Below are positions 50,621 through 60,596 of a stretch of 64,000 bases of DNA, in pieces. The DNA lies in assembly GCA_964503685.1 (NCBI GenBank), contig CAZDAW010000007.1, forward strand, positions 1 to 64,000. Reading direction: 5' to 3'. The notes under the pieces are model-generated. The model searched no databases. It was not told where the DNA came from and saw nothing but the letters and a program-made list of their open reading frames with translations. The DNA is from CAZDAW01 sp964503685. Lineage in GTDB: Bacteria; Chloroflexota; Anaerolineae; Anaerolineales; Anaerolineaceae. The first letter of the stretch is position 1. Each line of letters opens with the position of its first letter. The position numbers were made by a program, and so were the translations under genes.

Positions 50621-52642
50621 TTACTTGAACTCCCCAAACTCAGCCCACAGGGCATTGACCGTTTCCAGACTGGGGGCAAGCACCCACAAGGTTTTATCTG
50701 CTGCGTTTGCCATACAGCTCACCTGACCATTGGCCTGCCAGCATACCCGTTGAGCGTCTTCCAGCAGGTTGCCGCGGTAGCGGTTGCCCAGGCTGGTTCG
50801 CAGGGCGCCCGCGAACTGGACGCTATCCTCAGGCCGGTCCCAGACCCATTCGGCGGCCATGGCCGTCTGGTCTGCGGATAAATTGTAATAGACCTGGTAA
50901 CGATCGCCGCCCCAACCTTCCGAAGCAGTTCTGGCGGTTTCCTCTTCCACCTGGGCAGCGGCGTCGCCGTTGTAAGCCAGTAACAGGTAGGTCATCCATT
51001 CACCCAATACATTGCTCTCGATCAACTGCCAGTCACTGCCCAGGGCTTTACCCAGGTTAGGCATACTCACCGATACCGGCAACTCTCCGGCTAGGTATTT
51101 TTCAGGGTGCAAAATCTGCTCCGTACTGGCAGGCAGGTTGGCGTAAGCTTTATTGACTTCCGCCCAGTTGCCCCGCTTGTAAAGATATTCGACGAATATT
51201 TGCCCATAAGTGTAAGGGAAAAGCGCATCCTGCGTCAGGTAAGGCGGGGGCGATTGATCCGAAAGGGGCATCGCCGGCGGATTGTAATTGAGTAAGTCGT
51301 TAATATCTTGGGCGCTGATAAACTGGCGCGCCCACTGATACATCAATAATGTGGCATCCCCCTCAAAAAGAGCGGTCACTGCCTGGCAATATTGACTCTC
51401 GTACTGGCACTCCGGATAAATTCCCATGCCGGCAACATTGTAATTTTGGTCAACCAGGGCGTGATCAAACTCGTGAGAATAGACAAAATATTCCATCCCA
51501 CCGATCTTTAAGCCCGATAAAATATACATCTCTTTCCGATCCGGCATATAAAAACCGCCCACACCGTCCACAATCCCATTGACAGCCTTCTCGACCATAT
51601 CATAGGTCGGTTTGACAAAGCCAAAAGCGACCAGGGAACGCTTCTGGTTTTCCAGTTGAACTTTATAATCATCCGTGATGTATGCCTGGATTAATAAATC
51701 CTTGGCCTCTTGCTTGGAAACCACAAAACCAGGCGCTTTTACCTGAATGGGCAAACCGCGCAGGTCGGATACTTCCTGCTCGATGTCAACGATTCTGGCA
51801 GCGACAGTGGGGTTGAAGGAGCGATATGTGGCTGTTGGCGTCGGCGTATATGTGGGCCGAGGCGTACGCGTCGGCGTCACAGTCGGGCTGGGAGTAATCG
51901 TTGGGGTGCTGGTCGCCGTGGAAGCAAGCGTAGGCGAAAGGATGGGTGTAACCGTCGGCAATGGCCGGGCAAATACGCCCTGCAAACCGACAATCGCTGC
52001 CTGAACCGGACCATTACTACCCTGATTCATGGCAAGAAAGTAACCGGCCACAGCAGCGGCTGCCAGAAACAGGACAAAAAAAACAATGATGGCAGGTGAA
52101 AGCCGGCGCTTTTCCGTCTGAACTTCCAACTCTGCCTCCACTTCTCTCGGAGCGCGGGGTGAAGGGATTTCACCGGCGGAGCTGATTTCAGACCGCGGCA
52201 ACGAGACAGCCGTCTTATCCATCTGATGCTGATCTTTGAGGATTTCATCGTTGCGGGCAGCAAACGTCGAGCGCAAACTGTCGATGTCAAATTCGCTGTT
52301 AACTGAAGAGTGAACCAGTCGAGAGGAAAGCGTATCATCGCCTTCAATCGGAACGGTGAATGGTTTCAAACGTGACTTGAAATCGGAGGTTGCTGTCTGC
52401 GGTTGCGTTCCGGCGCCCAGTTTTTCAAGTCCACGCAATGCGGCCGAATGAGAAGGGTCAATCCGAAGGACTTCCTTCAAACAGACGATCCGTTCCTTAT
52501 CTGTTTCCACTGCCCCCGAAAGCCACAACCAGGCCTGAATATTATCACGATCCTGGCGCAATGCCTCCAGGAATAATAGTTTTGCCCTGCCCTTTTCTCC
52601 GGCGCGCAGAGCCTTCATTCCTTCTTGAAGTGAATTATTCAA
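50621..52642 (-). CDS. membrane-anchored protein with N-terminal TPR-like and C-terminal HExxH domain
   Basis: A 673-residue protein. An N-terminal TPR-like region (residues 1-75, KGRAKLLFLEALRQDRDNIQAW) is cytoplasmic. One TM helix spans about 183-205, and a Thr/Pro-rich linker spans about 230-275 (blocks such as TPTPTATYR). The outer domain carries HEFDH (390-394), an HExxH-type zinc motif, and several Trp-rich stretches. Proteolytic activity is only inferred. Translation begins at TTG (52642) after a good GGTGAGGG site. The Thr-Pro linker is common in Anaerolineae surface proteins. Confidence 0.7.
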   Translation of the reverse strand: MNNSLQEGMKALRAGEKGRAKLLFLEALRQDRDNIQAWLWLSGAVETDKERIVCLKEVLRIDPSHSAALRGLEKLGAGTQPQTATSDFKSRLKPFTVPIEGDDTLSSRLVHSSVNSEFDIDSLRSTFAARNDEILKDQHQMDKTAVSLPRSEISSAGEIPSPRAPREVEAELEVQTEKRRLSPAIIVFFVLFLAAAAVAGYFLAMNQGSNGPVQAAIVGLQGVFARPLPTVTPILSPTLASTATSTPTITPSPTVTPTRTPRPTYTPTPTATYRSFNPTVAARIVDIEQEVSDLRGLPIQVKAPGFVVSKQEAKDLLIQAYITDDYKVQLENQKRSLVAFGFVKPTYDMVEKAVNGIVDGVGGFYMPDRKEMYILSGLKIGGMEYFVYSHEFDHALVDQNYNVAGMGIYPECQYESQYCQAVTALFEGDATLLMYQWARQFISAQDINDLLNYNPPAMPLSDQSPPPYLTQDALFPYTYGQIFVEYLYKRGNWAEVNKAYANLPASTEQILHPEKYLAGELPVSVSMPNLGKALGSDWQLIESNVLGEWMTYLLLAYNGDAAAQVEEETARTASEGWGGDRYQVYYNLSADQTAMAAEWVWDRPEDSVQFAGALRTSLGNRYRGNLLEDAQRVCWQANGQVSCMANAADKTLWVLAPSLETVNALWAEFGEFK

Positions 52643-52898
52643 AAAGTTCCCTCACCTGATGAATAATACTTTCACCAGTATACAATAACCGCGAATATCA
52701 GACAATGAAATTTATATAAAGGATTGGATAGACAAAACCACGCATCGTATTCCGGGTTGTGATATATAATGATTATAGATCAACAACTTATCGGTTTGAA
52801 TGGATAGCAAAGCAAGTACAACACATCCCTGGCATGGAAATTATTGGCATTGATTGCGTTCCAAATGATTAGCCATCATTCATCGTAAGGAGAAAGCC

Positions 52899-54032
52899 AT
52901 GTTGAATGCGAATGGAAACGTACGGCGGACGCCGTTTGTTCTGATCATTGATGACAATGACGATAGCCGCTTGTTGATGCATCGTTTTTTAGAGGGAAGC
53001 GATTTCCAAATCATCGAAGCGCAAGACGGCAAAGAAGCGCTTCTCACCTGCCAGCAATTTCGCCCTGATTTGATCTTGCTTGATTATATGATGCCGGGCA
53101 TGGATGGCTTTCAAACCTGCGCCCGTCTGCGCGCCCTGCCCGGATTTGAGAACGTTCCAATTATCATGATCACGCCCGGCGATGATGGCCTTCAGGTCGA
53201 GCGCGCCTTCAAGGCCGGGGCAACCGATTATATCGCTAAACCGATCAACCCGACCGTTTTACACAAGCGCGTTCAGCACATTCTGCAAGCTCGCATCGTC
53301 GAAGAATCACTGAAAGAACAACAAATCCTCTACAAGACTGTGGCTGAAGGATTCTCGGATGCGCTGTTTATCTTACAGCCTGTATCAATTGATGAATATA
53401 AATTCGTTTTCGTCAACCGCGCCTTTGCTGCGCTGAATGGATTAACTATCGACCAGATCATCAACAAAGACGTTGAAGAAGTTCTGCCGTCTGATCAGGC
53501 TGGCCGGCTAAACGAACATTGCGACAAAGTTCGCAAATTGCGCACCGCCAGCGAATATGAAGAAACTTTCCAGGTTAAAGATCAAAGTGTTTACACCATC
53601 ATCCGCCTTGCGCCCACAGAAGATGAAAACCCGCTGCGGTTGATTGGTTCCTGCATCGATATAACCAACCAGAAAATCTTTGAAGGCGTAATCGAAAAAG
53701 GCAAGCACGAATGGGAAGATGCGGTCGATTCGATCGTTGATATGATTATCCTGACCGACCCCTCAACCAAAATTTTGCGCTGCAACCGGCCTACCATCCA
53801 ACACCTTGATTCAACTTTCGATGGCGTCATCGGACATAAAATTGGCGATGTGTTATTTACCAACGGGGGGCGAATACGTCAGGTGCTGGAAACCAATATC
53901 AATGAGGCAAAAATCCGCTTTGGAAATAATACCTATCACGCCATTCGTTACCCGGTTATGGGAAAAACCCGGAATACTCAATATGTCTATTTCATCAAAA
54001 ATATAACCGAAAGCTCGCCAGAAAAAACATGA
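52899..54032 (+). CDS. response regulator with PAS domains, no output domain
   Basis: A 377-residue protein. The receiver domain occupies 10-135 with phosphoacceptor Asp 62 (LILLDYMMPGMDG), acidic IIDDND near 17-21 and Lys near 115 (YIAKPINP). Two PAS-like sensor domains follow (about 145-260 and 270-370: VFVNRAFAALNGLTIDQI, and ILRCNRPTIQHLDSTFDGV). There is no kinase, DNA-binding or cyclase domain, so it must signal through partners. Its stop overlaps the YlxP-like ATG (ATGA). A GGAG site precedes the ATG. Confidence 0.87.
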   Translation: MLNANGNVRRTPFVLIIDDNDDSRLLMHRFLEGSDFQIIEAQDGKEALLTCQQFRPDLILLDYMMPGMDGFQTCARLRALPGFENVPIIMITPGDDGLQVERAFKAGATDYIAKPINPTVLHKRVQHILQARIVEESLKEQQILYKTVAEGFSDALFILQPVSIDEYKFVFVNRAFAALNGLTIDQIINKDVEEVLPSDQAGRLNEHCDKVRKLRTASEYEETFQVKDQSVYTIIRLAPTEDENPLRLIGSCIDITNQKIFEGVIEKGKHEWEDAVDSIVDMIILTDPSTKILRCNRPTIQHLDSTFDGVIGHKIGDVLFTNGGRIRQVLETNINEAKIRFGNNTYHAIRYPVMGKTRNTQYVYFIKNITESSPEKT

Positions 54033-54343
54033 CCTCACTTCCGTTAGCCCATAACCATGCGGCTGTCGGTGTGCTCACCTTGCACCTGCAGACAGCCGGT
54101 TGCCGTTCGCTAAAAGAAAAACGCAGTCATATCAAACCGCTTATTTCCCGTTTGCAACGCGAATTTAACCTTTCCGTAGCCGAGGTGGGACTGGAAAACG
54201 TCTGGCAGGAAACACTGATTGCCTGCGCCGCAGTAAGCAATAACCGCGTCTTTACCCAGCAGATGCTTCAGCGAATTGCCGACTGGGTTGAGACCAACTA
54301 TACTGATCTGACTCTCCTTGATGAGAACATAGAGTTGATATGA
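54029..54343 (+). CDS. DUF503 (YlxP-like) protein
   Basis: A 104-residue protein of the YlxP family: AAVGVLTLHLQTAGCRSLKEKRSHIKPLISRLQREFNLSVAEVG and WQETLIACAAVSN are the family core. YlxP proteins are often encoded near ribosome-maturation factors such as rbfA and are suspected RNA-binding factors. Here it instead overlaps the REC-PAS gene by four bases, with no rbfA neighbour. The first ten residues are probably a non-conserved lead-in. Confidence 0.85.
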   Translation: MTSLPLAHNHAAVGVLTLHLQTAGCRSLKEKRSHIKPLISRLQREFNLSVAEVGLENVWQETLIACAAVSNNRVFTQQMLQRIADWVETNYTDLTLLDENIELI

Positions 54344-54432
54344 TCAACGTCATACCTGCTTATGCTTCTGATCCCTTTCTGAAAATCAGGCAACCCGTGC
54401 CCACACACCCATTACTCTGACTGAACAAACCC

Positions 54433-56034
54433 TTGCTCAATACCACTCCCATCCTTCGCCAAATAAAAACATACGGGGTGTTAATCCTCAGTATTTTGCT
54501 GGCAATCTCGCTGAAAACCATCCTGGAAATCAGAGGAGCCATTACCTACAACTCCGACGAAATGATTGTCGGCCTGATGGCGCGGCATATCCTCCAGGGA
54601 GAGACGCCCATATTTTTCTACGGCCAGTACTATATGGGAAGTCTGGAAGCCTGGCTTCTGGCCGGCCTTTTTTACCTGTTTGGCGAGGAAATTTTTCTCA
54701 TTCACATTCTGCAATTCCCGTTATATGGTCTCTATATCCTCACAACCTGGCATCTGGCAAAAAAACTATTTAAGAGCAAGACAATTGCAGACTATTCGGC
54801 CTTACTCTTGAGCATTCCTACCGTGCTGGTGACGACTTATACTTCCGTCTCAATGGGCGGGTACGGATTATCACTGATATTTGGCAACCTCGTTCTCAGC
54901 CTTGGATACACCATCCTGGAAGATAAACGACCAGCAGCGGGGACGTATTGGGCGATTTTCGGGTTCGTCTCCGGACTGGCTTTCTGGACACTGGGGATGG
55001 TTGTCGTTTATCTTATCCCGGTCGCAGGGTTAATTCTGCTCAACATTCGCCGGTATAAGATCACCAGTCTGCTCATCGCAATAGCGTCCTTTTTTGCCGG
55101 CAGTTTGCCCTGGTGGCTGTCTTTCATCCAATCATCCGGAATGCCTCTGATCATATATCTGAAGCCTTACCAGACGGCTACAACACCCATAACCAAAATC
55201 CTCGGAATTCTTTTCCTGGGATTGCCTTCACTCTTAGGTTTTCGCTATCCCTGGGCTGCAATGCTTTCGCCGTTCACCTTGCTGTTCTTTTGGATACTCT
55301 TCTATTTAGTCTGCATTTTACTGACCTCAAAATTGCTGCAAAAACGAGACTGGAATCTCTCTGACCCGCGGGTAATCCTGTTGCCCTTGCTTTGCATCGC
55401 ATTCTTCATGGTCATCATTTTTCTCAGGTTCGGATATGATTCGACCGGGCGCTACTTCTTACCCCTCAATTTGCCGTTTACCCTGTGGATCGCCTGGCTG
55501 GCCGACAGGGCTGTTGACTATGTTCACAAAACAGGCCGCCTCCAACGTTGGATCAGCCTGCTGATCATCGCGCCCATCCTGATTCTAAACAGCGTCGAAA
55601 CCTGGCGCGCGGCTGCCTCCTCTGACCTCATTACGACCCAATTTGACCCTATCACCCGCTTTGATAACCGCCATGACCAGGAATTAATCAGTTTTTTAGT
55701 TGCCAATCATGAGACTGTCGGTTATAGTAATTATTGGGTTTCATTCAGGCTGGCGTTTTTATCAAACGAAAAGATCATCTTTTCACCCAAATTACCCTAC
55801 AAAAGCGACATGAGCTATTCTCAGACAGACAACCGTATTCCACGCTACAATCAGATAGCAGATGAAAGCCCCAGGGCCGCATATATCACCACCCTGCACC
55901 CAAAATTGAATGAGCGACTGCGGGTAAGTTTTATGGGTAAGCGAATTACATGGCAAGAGGCCGATATCGGCCCATATCATGTTTTTTATGATATTTCTGA
56001 AAAGGTTCGCCCGGATCAACTATTTATCCCATAG
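54433..56034 (+). CDS. GT-C-like integral membrane protein (possible glycosyltransferase)
   Basis: A 533-residue protein with about eleven hydrophobic helices. ITYNSDEMIVGLMARHILQGE near residue 37-57 places an acidic pair in the first outer loop, as in GT-C (PMT/ArnT-like) transferases, and FYGQYYMGSLEAWLLAGLF follows. The C-terminal 110 residues form a soluble domain (FDNRHDQELISFLVANHE). A lipid-linked sugar donor would be expected, but the substrate is unknown. The start is uncertain: a TTG at 54433 is used because a stop precedes it at 54418, and it lacks a ribosome-binding site. Confidence 0.65.
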   Translation: MLNTTPILRQIKTYGVLILSILLAISLKTILEIRGAITYNSDEMIVGLMARHILQGETPIFFYGQYYMGSLEAWLLAGLFYLFGEEIFLIHILQFPLYGLYILTTWHLAKKLFKSKTIADYSALLLSIPTVLVTTYTSVSMGGYGLSLIFGNLVLSLGYTILEDKRPAAGTYWAIFGFVSGLAFWTLGMVVVYLIPVAGLILLNIRRYKITSLLIAIASFFAGSLPWWLSFIQSSGMPLIIYLKPYQTATTPITKILGILFLGLPSLLGFRYPWAAMLSPFTLLFFWILFYLVCILLTSKLLQKRDWNLSDPRVILLPLLCIAFFMVIIFLRFGYDSTGRYFLPLNLPFTLWIAWLADRAVDYVHKTGRLQRWISLLIIAPILILNSVETWRAAASSDLITTQFDPITRFDNRHDQELISFLVANHETVGYSNYWVSFRLAFLSNEKIIFSPKLPYKSDMSYSQTDNRIPRYNQIADESPRAAYITTLHPKLNERLRVSFMGKRITWQEADIGPYHVFYDISEKVRPDQLFIP

Positions 56035-56130
56035 AATCAATTCACCACATCTTTAATAGAGGTGCTTTCGGTTTGTGAACGATCAGACTATCCGTACCCA
56101 TACCCAATTATGATTGTAAAGGAGCAAACA

Positions 56131-57120
56131 ATGGCTAACCAAATCTTAAACTGGGGATTCTTGAGCACAGCCCGAATCAATCGCGCTCTCATTTCTCCCT
56201 TAAGAAGCTCAAAACGCAACCGGCTGAGTGCAGTCGCCAGCCGTTCAACTGAACACGCTGAAAAGTACGCTGAAGAATGGAATATTCCCCATGCTTACGG
56301 CAGTTACGAGGCGTTGCTGGCCGACCCAGCCGTCGATGTGATTTATATTTCCATACCCAATCACCTGCATGCTGAATGGGCAATCAAGGCTTGCGAAGCA
56401 GGCAAGCACGTCCTCTGCGAGAAACCCCTTGCAGTAACCGTGGATGAAGTTGACGCGATGATCGCCGCGGCAAAAAATAACCGGGTCATTCTCCAGGAGG
56501 CCTTTATGTACCGTCACCACCCACAAACGATGCAGGTAAAAACAATGATCGAGGAAGGAAAGATCGGCCAATTGCGTTATTTTTACGGTGATTTCAGTTT
56601 TACTTTGTCGCGCGAAGACGATATCCGCATGATATACAAGGAAGGCGGAGGGAGTCTTTACGATGTGGGGTGTTATCCGCTCAGTTATATACGCTACCTG
56701 ACAGGCACAGAACCGGTTGAAGTTTACGCCAACCAGCTTCTAGACTCCAAAGGCGTTGATGACATCTTCGTCGCCCAATTCTATTTCCCGGATAATATCT
56801 TCTGCCAGATTAATTCCGCCTTTCGCCTTCCCTTCCGGACTCGCATCGAAATCGTCGGCGCTGAAGGCAGCATTATTTTGAATAATCCTTACAAACCTGA
56901 AGGCAAGGGAGAAATCATATTAAAGCGGGGCGGCAAGGAACAAAAAATCAGTACACAGAGCATGGGCCTTTACAACGGCGAGGTTGAAAATATGGCAGAC
57001 GCCATTCTGCTCAACAAAGCGCCACGCGTGAGCCTTGAAGATAGCCGGGGCAACATTGCAGCTATTCAGGCGTTGCAAGAATCAGCCCGCCTGGGAAAGC
57101 CTGTTCGATTGGCCATCTGA
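56131..57120 (+). CDS. Gfo/Idh/MocA-family oxidoreductase
   Basis: A 329-residue NAD(P)-dependent dehydrogenase. The N-terminal Rossmann fold opens with LNWGFLSTARINRALISPL; AVASRSTEHAEKYAEEWNIPHAYGSYEALL and IPNHLHAEWAIKACEAGKHVLCEKPLA (with the catalytic EKP) are hallmark segments. It resembles glucose-fructose oxidoreductase and trans-dihydrodiol dehydrogenase-like members. The substrate is probably a sugar or inositol-type polyol. The ATG at 56131 has an AAAGGAG site eight bases upstream. It is not clearly in an operon with the SDR gene 160 bases on. Confidence 0.93.
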   Translation: MANQILNWGFLSTARINRALISPLRSSKRNRLSAVASRSTEHAEKYAEEWNIPHAYGSYEALLADPAVDVIYISIPNHLHAEWAIKACEAGKHVLCEKPLAVTVDEVDAMIAAAKNNRVILQEAFMYRHHPQTMQVKTMIEEGKIGQLRYFYGDFSFTLSREDDIRMIYKEGGGSLYDVGCYPLSYIRYLTGTEPVEVYANQLLDSKGVDDIFVAQFYFPDNIFCQINSAFRLPFRTRIEIVGAEGSIILNNPYKPEGKGEIILKRGGKEQKISTQSMGLYNGEVENMADAILLNKAPRVSLEDSRGNIAAIQALQESARLGKPVRLAI

Positions 57121-57282
57121 TGCGATTTCGTCGCGTCATTGCCTTTCCCAGCTTCATCACATATTTATAAGGTGAACGTACCACAAATTTTGACACTCCG
57201 CGCAACAATGTTTTCTGATAAAATAACTGGACATGCATACAGGATAATGCATTGAGTCACAACAAAGGAAAGAATAAAGATC

Positions 57283-58074
57283 ATGGACCTCAAACTCAAT
57301 GGAGCAAAAGTATTAATCGCTGGAGCCAGCCGGGGATTAGGTTACGCAACGGCCCACCTGCTGGCAAGCGAGGGCGCGCGGGTCGCCATTAACAGCCGCA
57401 ATACACAAAAATTAGCCCAGGCAGCCAGTACACTGGTTAAAGAAACCGGCGCCCAGGTCATACCCCTGCCTGGAGATGTAGCAAATCCAGCTATCCCGGA
57501 ACAACTCGTCAAAGAGAGTACTGCCGCTTTTGGAGGACTGGACATTCTCATCACAAACGCCGGCGGGCCACCGTCCGGTAATTTCCAGTCTGTTGATGAG
57601 ACAGCCTGGCACGACGCCATCAATCTCACTTTTATGAGTCACGTCCGTTTGATCCGCGCAGCATTACCTTTTCTGAAACAATCTCCCATTGCCAGCATCC
57701 TGACAATAACCTCAATATCCGTTAAACAACCTATCATCGATCTGGTGCTATCCAATAGCCTTCGTTCAGGCGTCATCGGGTTGACTAAATCTCTGGCGCT
57801 CGAATTGGGCCCCCAGGGTATCCGAGTCAACTCAATCCTGCCAGGCTGGACGGAGACTGAACGGGTGCAGGAATTGCTCGCCGCTCGCGCTAAAACCAAC
57901 GGAACAACTATCGAAGAAGAAGCCAGCAAACAGGCTCAACAATGCGCTCTCGGTCGGATCGGTAAACCGGATGAATTTGCCAACGCCGCTGCATTTTTAG
58001 TCTCACCGGCTGCCTCTTATATTACCGGCGTTATGCTCCAGGTAGATGGAGGAACTTACAAGGGTGTCTTTTAA
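57283..58074 (+). CDS. atypical short-chain dehydrogenase/reductase (BKR-like)
   Basis: A 263-residue SDR. The cofactor motif VLIAGASRGLGYATA (near 10-24) and NAG motif (ITNAGGPPSG) are normal. The expected catalytic YxxxK is replaced in the segment LVLSNSLRSGVIGLTKSLA, where Ser/Asn/Arg stand at the Tyr and Lys places. The catalytic Ser also appears shifted (LTITSISVKQP). A known subgroup of ketoacyl-reductase-like SDRs shows this change, so activity may differ. It lies three bases before the TIGR03960 gene, and the two may be co-transcribed. Confidence 0.88.
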   Translation: MDLKLNGAKVLIAGASRGLGYATAHLLASEGARVAINSRNTQKLAQAASTLVKETGAQVIPLPGDVANPAIPEQLVKESTAAFGGLDILITNAGGPPSGNFQSVDETAWHDAINLTFMSHVRLIRAALPFLKQSPIASILTITSISVKQPIIDLVLSNSLRSGVIGLTKSLALELGPQGIRVNSILPGWTETERVQELLAARAKTNGTTIEEEASKQAQQCALGRIGKPDEFANAAAFLVSPAASYITGVMLQVDGGTYKGVF

Positions 58075-58077
58075 ATA

Positions 58078-59967
58078 ATGCCAGACCAGCCGCAAATTCA
58101 ATTATCTCCCGGCGAAATCAAAAATCGCCTGGAACGCATTCTGCCCCGGGTTCAAAAACCGGGGCGTTATGTCGGTGGAGAATTAAACCAGGTCGTCAAA
58201 GATTGGGGAACCGTCAAAACGCGGATGGTGTTGGCATTCCCTGATATCTATGATATTGGCGTTCCCAACCTGGGTTTAGCCATTTTATACGACCGTCTCA
58301 ACCGGCTTCCTGATGTGCTGGCAGAACGTTGCTATTTGCCCTGGGAAGACATGGAAGCGCAAATGCGCGAGGCTGGCCTTCCGCTTTACGCGCTGGAAAG
58401 CAAGCATCCTCTGCTTGATTTTGATATCCTTGGCATCAGCCTGCCGTATGAAAATCTCTACACCAATGCCCTCAACCTTCTCGATCTGGCCGGTATTCCA
58501 CTTTATGCCAGCGAACGGAATGAAGCCCACCCTCTCGTGATCGCTGGTGGACATGCCTGCTATAACCCGGAACCGATGCACGCTTTCATCGATGCGTTTG
58601 TCATTGGCGAAGGCGAGGAAGTGATCGAAGAGATCGTGCGCTGCTGCCAATCCTTGCAGCAGCGCCGTGGAAGCCGGGGCGACCTTCTGCACGCTCTGGC
58701 AAAAATTTCGGGCGTTTATGTCCCATCACTTTATCAGGTGGAATACCAGCCAGACGGATTGATCGCCGGCATTCAAAAACTTGATCAGGCTGCTTCATTG
58801 CCAGTTACAAAGCGCATTCTGCCAGTATTACCGCCGCCGTTAACCCATTTTATCGTTCCAAGCATAGATGTGGTGCATAACCGCATCGCCGTAGAAATTA
58901 TGCGCGGCTGCACTCGCGGCTGTCGCTTCTGTCACGCCGGCATTGTAACCCGCCCGGTACGCGAGCGCCCGGTTCCAATGATCCTCGACGCAATCGAAGA
59001 CGCTCTGAAGGCTACCGGATTCGAAGAGATTGCCCTCCTGTCCTTATCATCATCCGACTATACGCATATCCTTGAACTGGTCGATGGACTCGCCCATCGC
59101 TTCTCTGGCAAACACCTTACCATATCTCTGCCCTCACTGCGAATTGAAACCTTTTCCATTGATTTGATGGATAAACTCAAGGGCGTTCGCCAGGGCGGCT
59201 TCACGTTGGCGCCCGAAGCCGCCACTGAACGGATGCGAAAGATCATCAATAAACCTATCGCATCGCAGCAATTGATTGATACCACCCGGGCTATTTACAG
59301 CCGGGGCTGGGCTACTATCAAACTCTATTTCATGATTGGCCATCCATCAGAAACCCTGGATGACGTCCACGAAATTGCCCGACTCTGCCAGACAGTGCAA
59401 AACGAGGGCCGCAAAGTAATCGGTGGACGCGCCAAATTACATGTCGGCGTGAGTACTTTTGTTCCCAAGCCTCACACACCATTCCAATGGGTACCCGTGG
59501 ATAGTCTGGAACAAATCACTGCCAAACTGGATCTGCTCAAACGCGAGCTGCGCAACCCCAACATCAAATTGAGCTGGACAGAGCCTTCATCGACATTGTT
59601 CGAAGCCTGGCTCTCCCGCGGCGACCGGCGCATGTCCGATGTAATCTACCATGCCTTCAAAGCCGGCGCCCGGTTCGACGCCTGGCAAGATCACTTTAAT
59701 CTTGCCGCCTGGGAGGAAGGGTTTGTCAGAGCCGGTTTAGATCCCGATTTTTATACTCACCGCCAGCGTTCTCTGGATGAAATTTTACCCTGGGATCATA
59801 TCCATACTGGAATACATAAAAATTTCCTGCAAACTGATTACCTGTGGAGTCAGGAAAGCCGTACTCGCGAGGACTGCCGCCAGGGCTGTTACGCATGTGG
59901 AATTAATGAATCTTTTGCAGAAATCCGCCAGGAAGTCCCCGGAACTCAGGACTGGTTTTGCCCATGA
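58078..59967 (+). CDS. TIGR03960-family radical SAM protein (B12-binding-like N-terminus)
   Basis: A 629-residue protein. The N-terminal part (about 1-200) resembles a B12-binding-like domain (VLAFPDIYDIGVPNLGLAILY and SLPYENLYTNALNLLDLAGIP). The radical SAM cluster is Cys 278, Cys 282 and Cys 285 (MRGCTRGCRFCHAG), followed by a TIM-barrel-like domain and a C-terminal cluster-like CRQGCYACG. It forms a conserved pair with the downstream TIGR03936/DUF2344 protein, often fused to it; the likely target is RNA or ribosomal modification, but this is unresolved. Its stop overlaps the next ATG (ATGA). Confidence 0.9.
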   Translation: MPDQPQIQLSPGEIKNRLERILPRVQKPGRYVGGELNQVVKDWGTVKTRMVLAFPDIYDIGVPNLGLAILYDRLNRLPDVLAERCYLPWEDMEAQMREAGLPLYALESKHPLLDFDILGISLPYENLYTNALNLLDLAGIPLYASERNEAHPLVIAGGHACYNPEPMHAFIDAFVIGEGEEVIEEIVRCCQSLQQRRGSRGDLLHALAKISGVYVPSLYQVEYQPDGLIAGIQKLDQAASLPVTKRILPVLPPPLTHFIVPSIDVVHNRIAVEIMRGCTRGCRFCHAGIVTRPVRERPVPMILDAIEDALKATGFEEIALLSLSSSDYTHILELVDGLAHRFSGKHLTISLPSLRIETFSIDLMDKLKGVRQGGFTLAPEAATERMRKIINKPIASQQLIDTTRAIYSRGWATIKLYFMIGHPSETLDDVHEIARLCQTVQNEGRKVIGGRAKLHVGVSTFVPKPHTPFQWVPVDSLEQITAKLDLLKRELRNPNIKLSWTEPSSTLFEAWLSRGDRRMSDVIYHAFKAGARFDAWQDHFNLAAWEEGFVRAGLDPDFYTHRQRSLDEILPWDHIHTGIHKNFLQTDYLWSQESRTREDCRQGCYACGINESFAEIRQEVPGTQDWFCP

Positions 59968-60596
59968 TCCGTTTACGAATTACCTTTGCTAAAACTGAAG
60001 CGATGCGCTACACCGGTCATCTCGATTTGCAAAAATCCTGGGAGCGTACCTTGCGCCGTGCAACCTTGCCAGTCGCCTACAGCCAGGGCTTTCATCCCCA
60101 GGCGCGCATTCAACTGGCTTGCGCCCTCCCGCTGGGTTTCACCAGCCAGTGCGAACTGGTCGATATCTGGTTGGAAGACGACCTCCCCCTGCAAACAATT
60201 GCGCCTGCGCTGAATCATGCCCTTCCCCCCGGCATCGAAATTTCGCAGCTTCAAATTGTTGACCCGCACAGTCCGGCTTTGCAAACTCGCGTCCAATCAG
60301 CAGAATATATTGTCACGTTGCTTGATCAGCTCCCACTTTCTGAACTCGAGGAACGGATAAAACAAACACTCGTTGAAAAAAAGATAATTCGTCAGCGGCG
60401 TGAAAAAACTTACGATCTTCGTCCTCTGATCGAACATCTTGCAATCATCCCGGCCAGAGATCTTGAACCCCTTCGTCTAACGATGCATCTATCGGCGCGA
60501 GAAAGCGCTACCGGACGACCGGAAGAAGTATTAAATACACTCTCAATCGATCCCTTTTCAACACGTATTCATCGTGTTCATATCAAGTTAGCTTAA
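59964..60596 (+). CDS. TIGR03936 / DUF2344 radical-SAM-associated protein
   Basis: A 210-residue protein of the DUF2344 family: RITFAKTEAMRYTGHLDLQKSWERTLRRATLPVAYSQGFHPQARIQLACALPLGFTSQCE are the family core segments, in that order. It is found with, or fused to, TIGR03960 proteins, and the ATG overlaps the TIGR03960 stop, so the two form one translational unit. Its stop codon overlaps by two bases that of the convergent gene on the minus strand. Confidence 0.9.
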   Translation: MIRLRITFAKTEAMRYTGHLDLQKSWERTLRRATLPVAYSQGFHPQARIQLACALPLGFTSQCELVDIWLEDDLPLQTIAPALNHALPPGIEISQLQIVDPHSPALQTRVQSAEYIVTLLDQLPLSELEERIKQTLVEKKIIRQRREKTYDLRPLIEHLAIIPARDLEPLRLTMHLSARESATGRPEEVLNTLSIDPFSTRIHRVHIKLA

